Counted from the first letter of the stretch, positions 43,874-53,930 are shown. The stretch: DNA of 64,000 nucleotides from Plesiocystis pacifica SIR-1 (GCF_000170895.1 NZ_ABCS01000030.1:1-64000), one strand, 5' to 3'. Numbers and translations are program-made. Notes: generated by a model not told the origin, from the letters alone.

Positions 43874-44548
43874 TCAGCCGCCGGCCATCGACGGGAAGCA
43901 GCTCATCGAGCACTCGTCGAGGTCGTTGACGTCGTCCTCGTCGATGTCGGCGCCGGTCCAGACCGAGTCGGCCTTGATGCGGAACACGTGCTTGGAGGTC
44001 ATGCCGTCGCTGTCGAACAGGCCGTCGGGGAGGGTGACGTAGCGGTAGGTGCCGGAGGAGTCGGTCTCCTCGATGGTGATCTGGTGGGCGCCGCCACCGT
44101 CGCCGCCTTCGTCGCCGGCCTCGTCGCTGCCGCCGCTGTCGTTGTTGGTCGGGTTGCCGACGGGCGGGGGGGTCTCGCCGGGGGCGAACTCCTGCCAGAC
44201 CATGGTCGAGTCGGTGAACTCGTAGGCGTAGCAGCGGCACTCCCACTCCGCGGAGTTCTTGTTGATGGTGCAGGTCGCCTCGTTGACGCTCGTGCTCGAG
44301 CCGGAGGCGAAGCAGTTGGCGGCGGCGACGACACCGTCGCCGGGGCTGAAGCGGAGCAGGAAGGTGTTCTTCCGGACCTGGTCGATCTGCGTGAAGGTCA
44401 GACCGTCGAGGGCGTAGGACTCGAGGGCCCAGACCCCCTCCTCCTCAAAGAGCTTGGTCTCTTCTTCCTTGCAGCTCGTGCCCAGGACCAGGGTCAGGGC
44501 GGAGAAGACGAGGGTGGACAAGGCAACGCGCGCGCTCGGCATCTTCAT
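43874..44548 (-). CDS. Predicted lipoprotein, unknown function
   Basis: About 224 residues from ATG 44548, chosen because AAGGGA lies at normal distance upstream. The signal peptide ends LVLGTSC. The mature protein has a strand-rich domain with six or more cysteines (NCF, TCT, ECRCY, ECSMSC), an Asp/Gly-rich linker in the middle (NNDSGGSDEAGDEGG) and an acidic ending. No family is recognised. It is divergent from dnaJ. Confidence 0.75.
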   Translation of the reverse strand: MKMPSARVALSTLVFSALTLVLGTSCKEEETKLFEEEGVWALESYALDGLTFTQIDQVRKNTFLLRFSPGDGVVAAANCFASGSSTSVNEATCTINKNSAEWECRCYAYEFTDSTMVWQEFAPGETPPPVGNPTNNDSGGSDEAGDEGGDGGGAHQITIEETDSSGTYRYVTLPDGLFDSDGMTSKHVFRIKADSVWTGADIDEDDVNDLDECSMSCFPSMAGG

Positions 44549-44761
44549 GGTCAGAAATCCCTTCGAGAGCCCCATCACGAATCAGCCCGCGGGATGGGGG
44601 TGGGAGTTGAGGGGTCATATACCACACGGCCGCCCTGGGAGTGCATTTGGCTCCGGTCTGGCCCCTTGGCCTTCGCGAATGCGTCGAACCCACGCCATGC
44701 CGCCTGGGCAGGCTGGGCGCCTCCAAGTGGGTGGGTCACGAAAAGCCGGCTTCCACGCACG

Positions 44762-44790
44762 TTGACAGCCCCCAATGGCGGATCTAGCTT
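44762..44790 (+). promoter_or_regulatory. Possible promoter of dnaJ
   Basis: TTGACA (44762-44767), a perfect -35 box, is followed after 17 bp by TAGCTT (44785-44790), a weak -10. The GTG start of dnaJ is 10 bp further on with no Shine-Dalgarno sequence, as in the promoters at 16033 and 48073. Confidence 0.4.
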
Positions 44791-44800
44791 CCTGCGCGCG

Positions 44801-45913
44801 GTGTCCGCAAAGCGCGATTACTACGAGGTTCTCGGTGTCTCCCGTGATGCGGGTGCGCCCGAGATCAAGAAGGCCTACCGAAAGAAGGCCATGCAATATC
44901 ACCCGGATCGCAATCCGGATGATGCCGAGGCCGAGGAGCGGTTCAAGGAGTGCGCCGAGGCCTTCGAGGTCTTGAGCGACCAGCAAAAGCGCCAGCTCTA
45001 CGACCAGTTCGGTCACGAGGGCCCGCGCGGCGCCGGCTTCCAGGGCTTCTCGGGCTCCGAGGAGATCTTCTCCCACTTCGGCGATCTGTTCGGCGACCTG
45101 TTCGGCAACCTCGGCTTCGGCGGCGGCCCGCGGCGACGCGGCGGCCCCCAGCGCGGGGCGGACCTCAAGATGCTGCTCGAGATCCCCTTCATGGAGGCGG
45201 TCGAGGGCAGCGAGCGCGAGATCAGCGTGGCCAAGCGCGTCGAGTGTGACACCTGCGACGGCTCCGGGGCCGCTCCGGGCACTTCGCCCGTGGCCTGCAC
45301 CGAGTGTGGCGGTCGCGGCCAGGTCATCCACAGCCAGGGCTTCTTCCGGGTCCAGACCACCTGCCCCCGCTGCCGCGGCGCAGGCAAGATGATCGAGACC
45401 CCCTGTGGCGACTGCTCCGGCTCCGGCACCGTGCAAAAAGAGAGCACCCTGACCGTGCGCATCCCCGCCGGCATCGACGAGGGCCAGACCCTGCGCGTGC
45501 CCGGTGGCGGCCAGCCCGGGGCCCAGGGCGGCCCGCCCGGAAACCTCTACGTCGTCATCCGCGTCGAGCCCGACGAGCGCTTCGAGCGGGAGGAGTACGA
45601 CATCTTCAGCGACGTCGAGATCTCGATGTTCCAGGCGACCCTGGGCACCAAGGTCACCATCGACACCCTCGAGGGCGAGGAAGAGCTCGAGATCGAGGCC
45701 GGCACCCAGCCCGAGACCATCATCACCCGCCGCGGCAAGGGCATCCCCGTGCTGACCGGCCGGGGCAAGGGCGACCACCACGTGCGCGTGCGCGTGACCG
45801 TGCCCAAGAAGCTCAGCGGCGAGCAGGAAGACAAGCTGCGCGCCCTCGCACAAGAGCTGGGCCTCGACGTGGCGGCCCGCAAAAAGGGCCTGCTGGGCTC
45901 GATCTTCGGCTGA
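44801..45913 (+). CDS. dnaJ: Chaperone DnaJ (type I)
   Basis: 370 residues from GTG 44801. The J domain with HPD (YHPDRNPDD), the Gly/Phe-rich region (FGDLFGDLFGNLGFGG), four zinc-binding CxxCxGxG motifs (CDTCDGSG, CTECGGRG, CPRCRGAG, CGDCSGSG) and the C-terminal client-binding domains are all present, so this is a full type I DnaJ that recruits DnaK (Hsp70). The start fits the family (SAKRDYYEVLGV begins three codons in). dnaK is not in the window, so the gene is not in the usual dnaKJ operon. Confidence 0.95.
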   Translation: MSAKRDYYEVLGVSRDAGAPEIKKAYRKKAMQYHPDRNPDDAEAEERFKECAEAFEVLSDQQKRQLYDQFGHEGPRGAGFQGFSGSEEIFSHFGDLFGDLFGNLGFGGGPRRRGGPQRGADLKMLLEIPFMEAVEGSEREISVAKRVECDTCDGSGAAPGTSPVACTECGGRGQVIHSQGFFRVQTTCPRCRGAGKMIETPCGDCSGSGTVQKESTLTVRIPAGIDEGQTLRVPGGGQPGAQGGPPGNLYVVIRVEPDERFEREEYDIFSDVEISMFQATLGTKVTIDTLEGEEELEIEAGTQPETIITRRGKGIPVLTGRGKGDHHVRVRVTVPKKLSGEQEDKLRALAQELGLDVAARKKGLLGSIFG

Positions 45914-45936
45914 CAGTCACGACCAAAGCTCTGGCG

Positions 45937-45973
45937 GAGGTGCGGACCCAGTCGGTCTCATCTCCGCCAAGCT
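45937..45973. terminator. Hairpin between convergent dnaJ and pepD
   Basis: AGCT-C-TGGCGGAG (45937-45949) pairs with CTCCGCCA-AGCT (45962-45973) with a single bulged C and a 12-nt loop. It sits between the stop codons and could serve both genes; AATTT follows on the dnaJ side. Confidence 0.7.
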
Positions 45974-46000
45974 AATTTCAGGTTTCCGAACCGAACTCTA

Positions 46001-47518
46001 TCAGTCGCACAGCGCCGCGACCAAGCCCTTGGCGAAGTGCCAAAAGTTCGTCACCGACTCCGTCACCACCGACTCGTTGGGCGTGTGCGCGTCGAAGATG
46101 TCCGGCCCAAAGGAGATCATCTCCAGCCCGGGGATCCGATCCCCGAGCACCCCGCACTCGAGCCCGGCGTGGATGGCCTCGAGCTTGACGGGCCGACCGA
46201 AGAGATCCTCGTAGACCCCCTGCGCCCGCTGGACGAGCTCGGCGTCGACGTTGGCCTCCCAGCCGGGGAAGGCGTGGCAGAAGCTGACCGCCGCGCTGGA
46301 GGCCTCGAGGCTCCGCTCGCAGCGCTCTTGGAAGGCCTCGATGGCGCCGTGCTTGGACGAGCGAGCCATGCACACCAGGGTCATGGTGTCGCCCTCGGTG
46401 GTGATCGAGCCGATGTTGTTGCTGCTCTCGACGAGGCCCGGGATGACCGAGGACCAGGCGAGCACGCCGTTGCTCTGCTGGGCGAGGGACTCGAGGATCG
46501 CGCGGCTGGTCACGGCGGCGACCGGGCCGGGCACGGCGTCGAGCTCGGCGGCGGGCAGCTCCTCGACGGTCACGGACAGCTCCGGGTCGATCTCGGCGAA
46601 GCGATCGCGCAAGCGCCGGCCCGCGGCCTCGATCGCGCCGGCGAAGCGCTGGGCGTGGGCGCGGGCGCACCACAGCCAGGTCTCGGCCTCGCGGGGGATG
46701 GCGTTGGGTCGGCCGCCGCCGTTGCAGGTCGACAGGCGCACGCCCTCGAGCTCGACCTCGGGGGCCGTGAGCAGCTGGATGAGCAGCTCGATGGCGTTGC
46801 CGCGGCCCTCGTGGATGTCCACGCCGCTGTGACCCCCGCGCAGGTGGCTGACCCGCACGCGCAGGGCGATGTCGTCGCTGCACCGCTCCTCGCGGTCGAG
46901 CTCCCACTTGGCGTGCAGCTCCCGGCCGCCGGCGCAGGACAGGTAGACGTGGCCCTCGGCCTCGGCGTCGAAGTTGAGCAGGCGGCGGGCCCGGAGGAAC
47001 TCGGGGGTGAGCGCCATGGCGCCGCTCATGCCTCGCTCCTCGTCGACGGTGAACAGCAGCTCGAGGGGCGGGTGGTCGACCTCGGGGGTGAGGGCGATGG
47101 CCAGGCCCGCCGCGCAGCCGATGCCGTTGTCGGCTCCGAGGGTCGTGCCTTCGGCGCGAAGGATGTCCCGCTCCCGGCCCCGGAACTCGACCCGGTCGCG
47201 AATCAGGCTGATGGGATCCTGCATGAAGTCGTGGACGACCTCGGGGCGCTTTTCGCAGACCATGTCGAGGTGGCCCTGAATCGCCAGGGGCGTCGAGCTC
47301 TGGCCGCGCCCGCGACCCGGCACGCGCAGGATCAGGTTGCCGATCTCGTCCATGTGAGACTCCCAGCCGCGCTCGCATGCCAGCTCGACGAGGTGAGTGC
47401 GGACGCCGGCCTCGTGGAGGGAGGGCCGAGGGATGCGGCGGATGGCGTCGAACTGTCGCCACAGCTCGATGGGTTCGAGACCTTCGAGGGCAGGATCGAG
47501 CTTGAGGGTCGAGGCCAT
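46001..47518 (-). CDS. pepD: Aminoacyl-histidine dipeptidase (PepD, M20 family)
   Basis: 505 residues from ATG 47518. M20-family metallopeptidase of the PepD (carnosinase-like) type. Metal-binding motifs are QGHLDMVCEK, GADNGIG and TVDEERG, and the later SHLRGGHSG is the characteristic dimerisation-domain region with its His. The C-terminal HAGLECGVLGD supplies further ligand residues. The length fits the family. It cleaves Xaa-His dipeptides in the cytoplasm. The hairpin at 45937-45973 separates it from convergent dnaJ. ATG 47518 is chosen over ATG 47560 because the conserved sequence begins shortly after it. Confidence 0.9.
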   Translation of the reverse strand: MASTLKLDPALEGLEPIELWRQFDAIRRIPRPSLHEAGVRTHLVELACERGWESHMDEIGNLILRVPGRGRGQSSTPLAIQGHLDMVCEKRPEVVHDFMQDPISLIRDRVEFRGRERDILRAEGTTLGADNGIGCAAGLAIALTPEVDHPPLELLFTVDEERGMSGAMALTPEFLRARRLLNFDAEAEGHVYLSCAGGRELHAKWELDREERCSDDIALRVRVSHLRGGHSGVDIHEGRGNAIELLIQLLTAPEVELEGVRLSTCNGGGRPNAIPREAETWLWCARAHAQRFAGAIEAAGRRLRDRFAEIDPELSVTVEELPAAELDAVPGPVAAVTSRAILESLAQQSNGVLAWSSVIPGLVESSNNIGSITTEGDTMTLVCMARSSKHGAIEAFQERCERSLEASSAAVSFCHAFPGWEANVDAELVQRAQGVYEDLFGRPVKLEAIHAGLECGVLGDRIPGLEMISFGPDIFDAHTPNESVVTESVTNFWHFAKGLVAALCD

Positions 47519-47775
47519 GAACCTGGATATTAGCCATACTGGAATGTCCCGAAAAGCCACACTCGTCGAATCTCGACGATTGGACCCCTCTAAACTGGTA
47601 AGGAGTGCGTGCGTCGCGTCTTATGACTCGATCGCAGTTCCAGTATAATTTCAATTGTGGCTGGATCGGCGCGCCATGGACGATCTACGGGACGCGGCCC
47701 TCGAGCGGGGGCGGGTCCAGCGCCGCCGCGCAGCAAACGCTAGTGGCGCAGGCCCGCCGTGCGAGTACGCCGCGC

Positions 47776-48021
47776 TCAGAGGTCGTCGTCTTCCAGGGCG
47801 CGATCGCGGGCGTCCCGGAGCTGCTCGAGGAGCTCGCGGATGGCCGTGTGGATCGCCGGCGGGGCGCCGGGCAGCAGGAGGTCGGAGCGCTCGAGCAGGC
47901 GCAGGGCGCTGCCCCATCCGTCGACGAAGGCCGCGACGCGCGGGGCGTCGAGGTCCTGGGTGCGCTCGAGCAGGAGCTCGCGGACGAGGGCGTCGAGCAC
48001 GGTCTGATCCGAGTCGGTCAC
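47776..48021 (-). CDS. Small hypothetical protein
   Basis: 81 residues from GTG 48021, acidic (ends DDDL) and helical (LLERTQD, LLEQLRDAR). It is divergent from cysE. No family is recognised. The two divergent starts share the 12-base sequence GTGACCGACTCG on opposite strands, which may be chance or a local duplication. 47519-47775 upstream of pepD shows no gene. Confidence 0.5.
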   Translation of the reverse strand: MTDSDQTVLDALVRELLLERTQDLDAPRVAAFVDGWGSALRLLERSDLLLPGAPPAIHTAIRELLEQLRDARDRALEDDDL

Positions 48022-48072
48022 GGAGGCGCCATTGTAGGAGTGCCGCGGGTCATTTACCCAAAAGCTTGCGTT

Positions 48073-48100
48073 TTGACCGAGCCATCCCCGGAGCTACCCT
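48073..48100 (+). promoter_or_regulatory. Possible promoter of cysE, near-leaderless
   Basis: TTGACC (48073-48078), a 16-bp spacer and TACCCT (48095-48100); GTG 48107 starts 6 bp later. There is no Shine-Dalgarno sequence. Confidence 0.4.
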
Positions 48101-48106
48101 GCAGGC

Positions 48107-49036
48107 GTGACCGACTCGCCCAAGCCTGACTCGGAAGGTCAGCTCGCAGGGGCCATCGAGGGCATCCTCCGTTCGTACCGCGAGCACGGGAACATCAACC
48201 ACCTCGACGGCACCAACTTGCCCTCGCGGGCGGAGATCGGGCAGCTCCTCGATGACCTGCTCTCGCTGGTCTTCCCCGGCTACCTCGGAGCCGAAGAGGT
48301 CGACGAGCTCAGCTCGCGCTACTTCGTGGGCGAGCGCTGCTCGGTGCTGCTCCGCGATCTCGAGCGGGTGATCGCGCGGGTGCTGCAGACGCCGAGCGGG
48401 AGCGAGTGCGCTTCGGCGACGCGCCTCGGGGCCGAGGAGGCGGCGGCGCGGGGTCGAGAGCACGCCTTCGAGATGCTCGGCCACATCCCCGAGCTGCGCC
48501 GGCTCCTGGCCCTCGACGTGCGCGCGGCCCTCGACGGCGACCCGGCGGCGTGCAGCTCCTCCGAGGTCATCTCCTCCTACCCCGGCGTGACCGCGATCGC
48601 CGTCCACCGCATCGCCCACCACCTCGAGTGCCGCGAGGTCCCCCTGATCCCGCGGATGATGAGCGAGCTGGTCCACGGGCGCACGGGCATCGACATCCAC
48701 CCCGGGGCGCGCATCGGCTCGAGCTTCTTCATCGACCACGGGACCGGGGTCGTGATCGGCGAGACCACGGCGATCGGCGATCACGTCAAGCTCTACCAGG
48801 GCGTGACCCTGGGCGCGCTGTCCGTCGACGCGGCCGAGCGCGACCGCGGACGCCAGCGCCACCCGACCCTCGAAGATCACGTCACGGTCTACGCGGGCGC
48901 GACCATCCTCGGCGGCGACACGGTCATCGGTCGGGGCTCGGTGATCGGCGGCAACGTGTGGCTGACCCACGGCGTCCCGCCGATGACGACCGTGATGCTC
49001 GACAAGCCCTCGCTGCGCTTCGTGACGGGGGGCTAG
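48107..49036 (+). CDS. cysE: Serine O-acetyltransferase
   Basis: 309 residues from GTG 48107. The hexapeptide-repeat left-handed beta-helix is clear: GIDIHPGARIG, FIDHGTGVVIGETTAIGDHVKLYQGVTLGA, then HPTLEDHVTVYAGATILGG. The catalytic His-Asp region (IDHGTG) is intact. The helical N-terminal domain (about 1-170) is long, as in the EpsC/CysE type. It acetylates serine as the first step of cysteine synthesis. No cysK is adjacent. Confidence 0.92.
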   Translation: MTDSPKPDSEGQLAGAIEGILRSYREHGNINHLDGTNLPSRAEIGQLLDDLLSLVFPGYLGAEEVDELSSRYFVGERCSVLLRDLERVIARVLQTPSGSECASATRLGAEEAAARGREHAFEMLGHIPELRRLLALDVRAALDGDPAACSSSEVISSYPGVTAIAVHRIAHHLECREVPLIPRMMSELVHGRTGIDIHPGARIGSSFFIDHGTGVVIGETTAIGDHVKLYQGVTLGALSVDAAERDRGRQRHPTLEDHVTVYAGATILGGDTVIGRGSVIGGNVWLTHGVPPMTTVMLDKPSLRFVTGG

Positions 49037-49096
49037 CAGCCCGAGCTGGGGCAGGGAGGGCGTGGCTGCTCAGGCTCGCGTACTCGGTGGTTCATC

Positions 49097-50365
49097 TCAT
49101 CGATTTCGGAGGCGCAGCAGTACGCGGCCGGTGTTTCCGAACGTGCCGCGCTGCGTCAGCGTCACGATGGCGCGCGTCTCCGGGACGAAGTCCTGCGCGA
49201 CTGGGACATCGTAGAGCTCACCTCCGGGTTCCTCTTCGGACCACAGGTCTGAGCCGTCGGCGTCGAGCTTGTGGAGGGTGGGGGCGCCCTCCTGAGGATC
49301 TCCATACGCGAGCAGGGTGACGACCGGGTGACCGACCGCGTCAACGTTGAGTCCGAGCGGGGTACCGTCGGACACGAACGAGTAGGGGCGCGACCACTGC
49401 ACGTTCCCCTGGGGGTCCACCGCCATGAGCTCACGAACGCTGTTGGAGGTCGTCGCCTGGACGAGGACGCCATCTGGGGTTCCGGCGACATCAGCAGCGA
49501 TGTTGAAGGGGTTCATCGACCAACGCGGCGTGCCGTCCAGCTCGAGCGCCTGGACCCATCCGGTGTGCGGGATGATCTCGTCGGGATCGGGCTCGACGAG
49601 GCCGGCGACGACAGGCTGCCCCGAGCCGTCGATTGCGAGACGTAAGAACGTTCCCTCTCGGTCGTGCGTGAAGCGCGTCTCGAGGACGCTCCCGTCGGCG
49701 TCGAGCACACCGAGCCAGCCGTAGTGCAGGTCGTCGATGGTTCGGCGACCCGTCGCCAGGATGACGCCGTCGACCTCGAGGAAGTCGGTGACGAGGATGG
49801 AGGGGTCATCGAGCGCGCCCGTCGTCAGGACCTCTCCGTCAGGCGAGTACTGAACGAGCGTTTGCTCGGTGCCGAACAAGGAGCTGCGGACGAGGACCAT
49901 CAGAAAACCATCGGCGCTCCAAGCCATCGCCTCTGGCTTCGAGGTGGGGTCCAGCGCGAGCTCTTGGGTCCACTGGGCCTGTCCGTCGAACGAGTAGCGC
50001 GCGATCAGCCCGCGCTCATCGAACCACGCCGCCGCGTAGATGGAGTCATCCGTAACGACGAGATCGGCGGGAACCATGCTCTCGGCGTCGGTCTCGAGCT
50101 CGGCCTCCCAGACCAGGGCGCCGGTGACCTGGCAGTCGAGGTTGCATCCATCGAGATCGATTTGGTTCCCGTCATCGCAAGCCTCTCCCGAGACGGTGTC
50201 GACCTGTCCGTCTCCACAGACCCCATCGCCATTGCCGTCCCCGTCACCATCACGGTCGCCGACATCATCACCGCTGTCGCTGTCGCTGTCGCTGACGCTG
50301 ACGCCGTCACCACCCGTCTCGGCGTCCCAAAGAGCTCGGCGAGAAGACCAAGCGAGGTGTCGTGA
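49097..50365 (-). pseudogene. Beta-propeller-like lipoprotein with a damaged 5' end
   Basis: The 326-residue part after Met (50077) is a propeller-like surface protein with repeats ending in DG/DGT turns. Upstream, the frame stays open and encodes an acidic DSDSDSD linker and a DUF4215-type Cys motif (CGDGQVD, EACDDGN, DGCNLDC). The signal peptide is wrong, however. The in-frame sequence before the linker is charged, while a neighbouring frame holds SLGLLAELFG, a lipobox-like signal, ending where the linker frame begins (about 50329). No start codon precedes either. This pattern fits a frameshift or decay at the 5' end. It could be a sequencing error. Confidence 0.6.
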
Positions 50366-50384
50366 GGACTTCTCCGATGTCCTG

Positions 50385-51356
<972 letters not shown>

Positions 51357-51525
51357 GCATCAAAGCCCGTCGAACACCAGTGGCTGCGCGAGGCCCGAGC
51401 TGGGCCCGCGACACTGGACGGGCGCGCACCTTGGGGGAGCCCGATGGCCCGCTGGGCTGCGGTCATCGCGGGCGGCGATTAAACACCCCCTGAAGTCGCC
51501 GCCCGTGATAGTGTCGATCGGAGCG

Positions 51526-52242
51526 ATGTCGCGGTCCCCGCAGCTCGGCTATAACCACAACATCCCCCACCGAGGACGTCTGTATCACGTTCAGACGGAG
51601 GACTCGGGAGTCGATAAGGCGCACATCTTCACGCACGCCTTCTACGACGGGACGATCATCGCCAGCAACAAGGTCTCGTACGACCCCGAGGCGGGGGTCG
51701 AAGACCTCGATCAGCACATCATCGGGCTCATGCAAGAGTCCCACAAGGCGATGATTCGGTCGCTGCGTCGGGGCGAGTTCGACGAGAAGATCGTCAAGTA
51801 CATCGGCGAGCACCCCGAGGCTCCCAAGGACGGCGGCGCGCCCAAGCAGGCGGCGCCGGCGGCCAAGGAGCAGCAGGATCGACGCCCCGAGCGGCGGCCC
51901 GTCCCGGAGCCCCGCGAGGTCGAGCGCCAGGGCCCGCCGATGACTCCGGGACACCCCGGCCCCACGGTCGACCCCACGCTCACGCACCCGGCCTTCAGCT
52001 CCCGCGAGGCCCAGGCCCAGGTGGCCGCGAGCGCGGGCGGGCAAGGGCCCAAGCGACCCAGCCGCGGACCCAGCCGCGTCCGTCGCCGCGCCATCGGTGG
52101 CATCGGCGGTCGGGGCGTGAAGGCGGACCAGGCTCAAAAGAGCAAGATCGGCGAGCGCCGCGACGTGGTCGTCGGCAAGTTCGCGTCCGAGCACCAGGCC
52201 CAGCTCGACGACGAGATCCTCGCGCTGCTCCGTGAAGAGTAG
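51526..52242 (+). CDS. Conserved myxobacterial-type protein of unknown function
   Basis: 238 residues. The N-terminal half (about 1-95) is compact: YNHNIPHRGRLYHVQTEDSG, then AHIFTHAFYDGTIIASNKVSY, resembling a conserved domain of unknown function seen at the start of several delta-proteobacterial proteins (recalled, not checked). The rest is Pro/Arg/Gln-rich linker followed by a helical end (QLDDEILALLREE). ATG 51526 is chosen because the conserved block starts within a few codons. It is divergent from the HD-domain gene and converges on the phosphatase gene 18 bp away. Confidence 0.72.
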   Translation: MSRSPQLGYNHNIPHRGRLYHVQTEDSGVDKAHIFTHAFYDGTIIASNKVSYDPEAGVEDLDQHIIGLMQESHKAMIRSLRRGEFDEKIVKYIGEHPEAPKDGGAPKQAAPAAKEQQDRRPERRPVPEPREVERQGPPMTPGHPGPTVDPTLTHPAFSSREAQAQVAASAGGQGPKRPSRGPSRVRRRAIGGIGGRGVKADQAQKSKIGERRDVVVGKFASEHQAQLDDEILALLREE

Positions 52243-52260
52243 GCCGAGTAGGCCGAGTTC

Positions 52261-52728
52261 TCACCGCCGCCAGCGGGCGTAGTGGGTGATGAACATGGCC
52301 TGCGCCGGGCTCTGCACGTAGTTGGGGTTGACCCGGCGCACGGCGGTCAGGGCCGCGTCGGGCTCTTCGCCCAGATCGACGAGCACGCAGGCCGCGATCG
52401 TGCCCGTGCGCCCGAGCCCGCCCCGGCAGTGCAGCAGCACCGGCTGCGACTCGAGCTTGGGCGCGAGCACGCGGACCAGGCCCTCGCAGGCCCGCGGGGT
52501 CGGGATGCTCATGTCGTCGATGGGGAAGTGGATGATCTCGAACTGGGCCGCGAGCTCCGGGGCCTCGTCGAGGGCGAGCGGTCGCTCGGTCAAGGTCACG
52601 ATCCGCGCGATGCCCTGCTCGCGCAGGAAGCTCAGGTCGGCGCTCAAGCTCGACAGCAAGCCCGGCGCGGCCGAGCCCGCGAGTTGGCCTGGAAGGATCC
52701 AGCGAAAGCCCGCGAGTCCCATGTGCAT
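52261..52728 (-). CDS. Dual-specificity/tyrosine phosphatase-like protein
   Basis: 155 residues from ATG 52728, with a strong GAGGAGG 7 nt upstream. The phosphatase signature HCRGGLGRTG holds the catalytic C101 and R107, and the general acid Asp lies near 71-72 (PIDDMS). The size fits a compact dual-specificity phosphatase. It is the last gene of the six-gene minus-strand operon, 23 bp after the ATPase gene. Substrate candidates include phosphorylated proteins of the same module (inference). Confidence 0.85.
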   Translation of the reverse strand: MHMGLAGFRWILPGQLAGSAAPGLLSSLSADLSFLREQGIARIVTLTERPLALDEAPELAAQFEIIHFPIDDMSIPTPRACEGLVRVLAPKLESQPVLLHCRGGLGRTGTIAACVLVDLGEEPDAALTAVRRVNPNYVQSPAQAMFITHYARWRR

Positions 52729-52751
52729 GTTCAATCCTCCTCGCGCGCCCA

Positions 52752-53477
52752 TCACCCGCCCCAGCACAGGTACTGGCGCGTCCGAGGGTGGCGCGCGTGG
52801 TTGAAGAAGGGCTCGGCGCGGTCGGCCTCGACGAGCTCGCCGTCGACGAGCAGGGCGACGCGGTCGGCGAGCAGCCGGGCTAGGGCGAGGTTGTGGGTCA
52901 CGACCACCATGGTCTGACCGGCGCGCTTGAGCGCGAGCAGCTGGCCCCGGACCCACGCGGCCAGGGCCGGGGGCAGGGCGAACAGCGGCTCGTCGAAGAG
53001 CAGCAGCTCGCGGCCCGAGCGGGCGACGAGGGCGAAGCTCAGGGCCCGGCGGAGGCTGTCGGGAGCCTCCGCCATGGGCAGGTCGCCGATCGCCTCGGGG
53101 GGTGGGGACCCAGGCAGATCGTCGAGGGGGAGGTCGAGGCTCGCCGCGCTCTCGCCGACCTCGTCGAGGAGCGCGGCGACGGAGCGAGCGCTGCGCAGGC
53201 CGTGCTGGCGCATGCGCGCGCAGCTGGCCACGCGGGCCATGCCGAGGCCCCGCCACGAGGGCAGGTCGTCGCCCTCGGTGACGGCCTCGGCGTCGACGAG
53301 GGCCTCGAGCACCGTCAACAGCGTGCTCTTGCCGCTCGCGCCCGGACCCACGAGGCAGGTCACCTCGTTGCGCGGGAACTCGAGGTCGACGCCCGACACG
53401 ACCTCGCGCGCGCCGTAGTTGACGCTGACCCCGAGCAAGAGCGCCGCGGCGCCTTCGATCTTCGCGTTGGCTTCCAT
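52752..53477 (-). CDS. PstB-like ABC ATPase with a lost signature motif
   Basis: 241 residues. Walker A GPGASGKS (44-51), Q-loop Q91, Walker B LLLFDEP (158-164) and H-loop H195 (VTHN) are intact. Overall form and C-terminal end (FFNHARHPRTRQYLCWGG) are those of PstB-type phosphate ABC ATPases. The ABC signature, however, reads APDSLRRALSFA around 139-150 with no SGGQ. Because SGGQ contacts ATP across the dimer, normal transport is unlikely, and a switch-like or regulatory ATPase is more probable. No permease gene is near. It sits in the operon between a roadblock gene and the phosphatase. Confidence 0.82.
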   Translation of the reverse strand: MEANAKIEGAAALLLGVSVNYGAREVVSGVDLEFPRNEVTCLVGPGASGKSTLLTVLEALVDAEAVTEGDDLPSWRGLGMARVASCARMRQHGLRSARSVAALLDEVGESAASLDLPLDDLPGSPPPEAIGDLPMAEAPDSLRRALSFALVARSGRELLLFDEPLFALPPALAAWVRGQLLALKRAGQTMVVVTHNLALARLLADRVALLVDGELVEADRAEPFFNHARHPRTRQYLCWGG

Positions 53478-53534
53478 GGTCGGGCTCCTCTATCCGGGCG
53501 CGCTGCGTTTGCCAAGGGCCCCCACGTCCACGAC

Positions 53535-53930
53535 TCAGATGTTCTCGGAGGCGGAGATCGAGCGGACCTTCATGAGGCCCAGGCCGAGGTTCATGTCCGT
53601 GCGGCACACGACGACAGTCACCACCGAGGGCATGGACTTGAGGCGCGCGAAGATGTGCACCAGGTTCGTCGACATCACGATGATCTCCTTGAAGTAGCGC
53701 TCGTTGGTCTCGACGCCGCGGATGCGCTTGAAGGTGTTCTCGATGGTCGTGACGTTGTCGCCCTCGAACAGGTCCTTGGTCGCGGCGGACACGAGGTCGA
53801 GGACCTCCTGGGGGTGGCTGTCGACGGTCTTGACCCCGAGCAGCATGCCCGTCGACATGTCGACGATGCCGGCGGCGACGGCTTTGGGGACTTCGTTCAT
53901 GGTCTTGGTCAGGATGGTTTGGACGCTCAT
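53535..53930 (-). CDS. Roadblock/LC7-like protein
   Basis: 131 residues. MSVQTILTKTMNEVPKAVAA starts a helix, followed by a strand series (GIVDMSTGMLLGVKTVD, then ARLKSMPSVVTVVVCRTDMNLGLGLMKVRS), as in roadblock/LC7 domain proteins such as MglB that act as GTPase regulators. Fold-level call only; there is no catalytic motif. It is the fourth gene of the minus-strand operon, 42 bp after the small helical gene. Confidence 0.7.
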   Translation of the reverse strand: MSVQTILTKTMNEVPKAVAAGIVDMSTGMLLGVKTVDSHPQEVLDLVSAATKDLFEGDNVTTIENTFKRIRGVETNERYFKEIIVMSTNLVHIFARLKSMPSVVTVVVCRTDMNLGLGLMKVRSISASENI

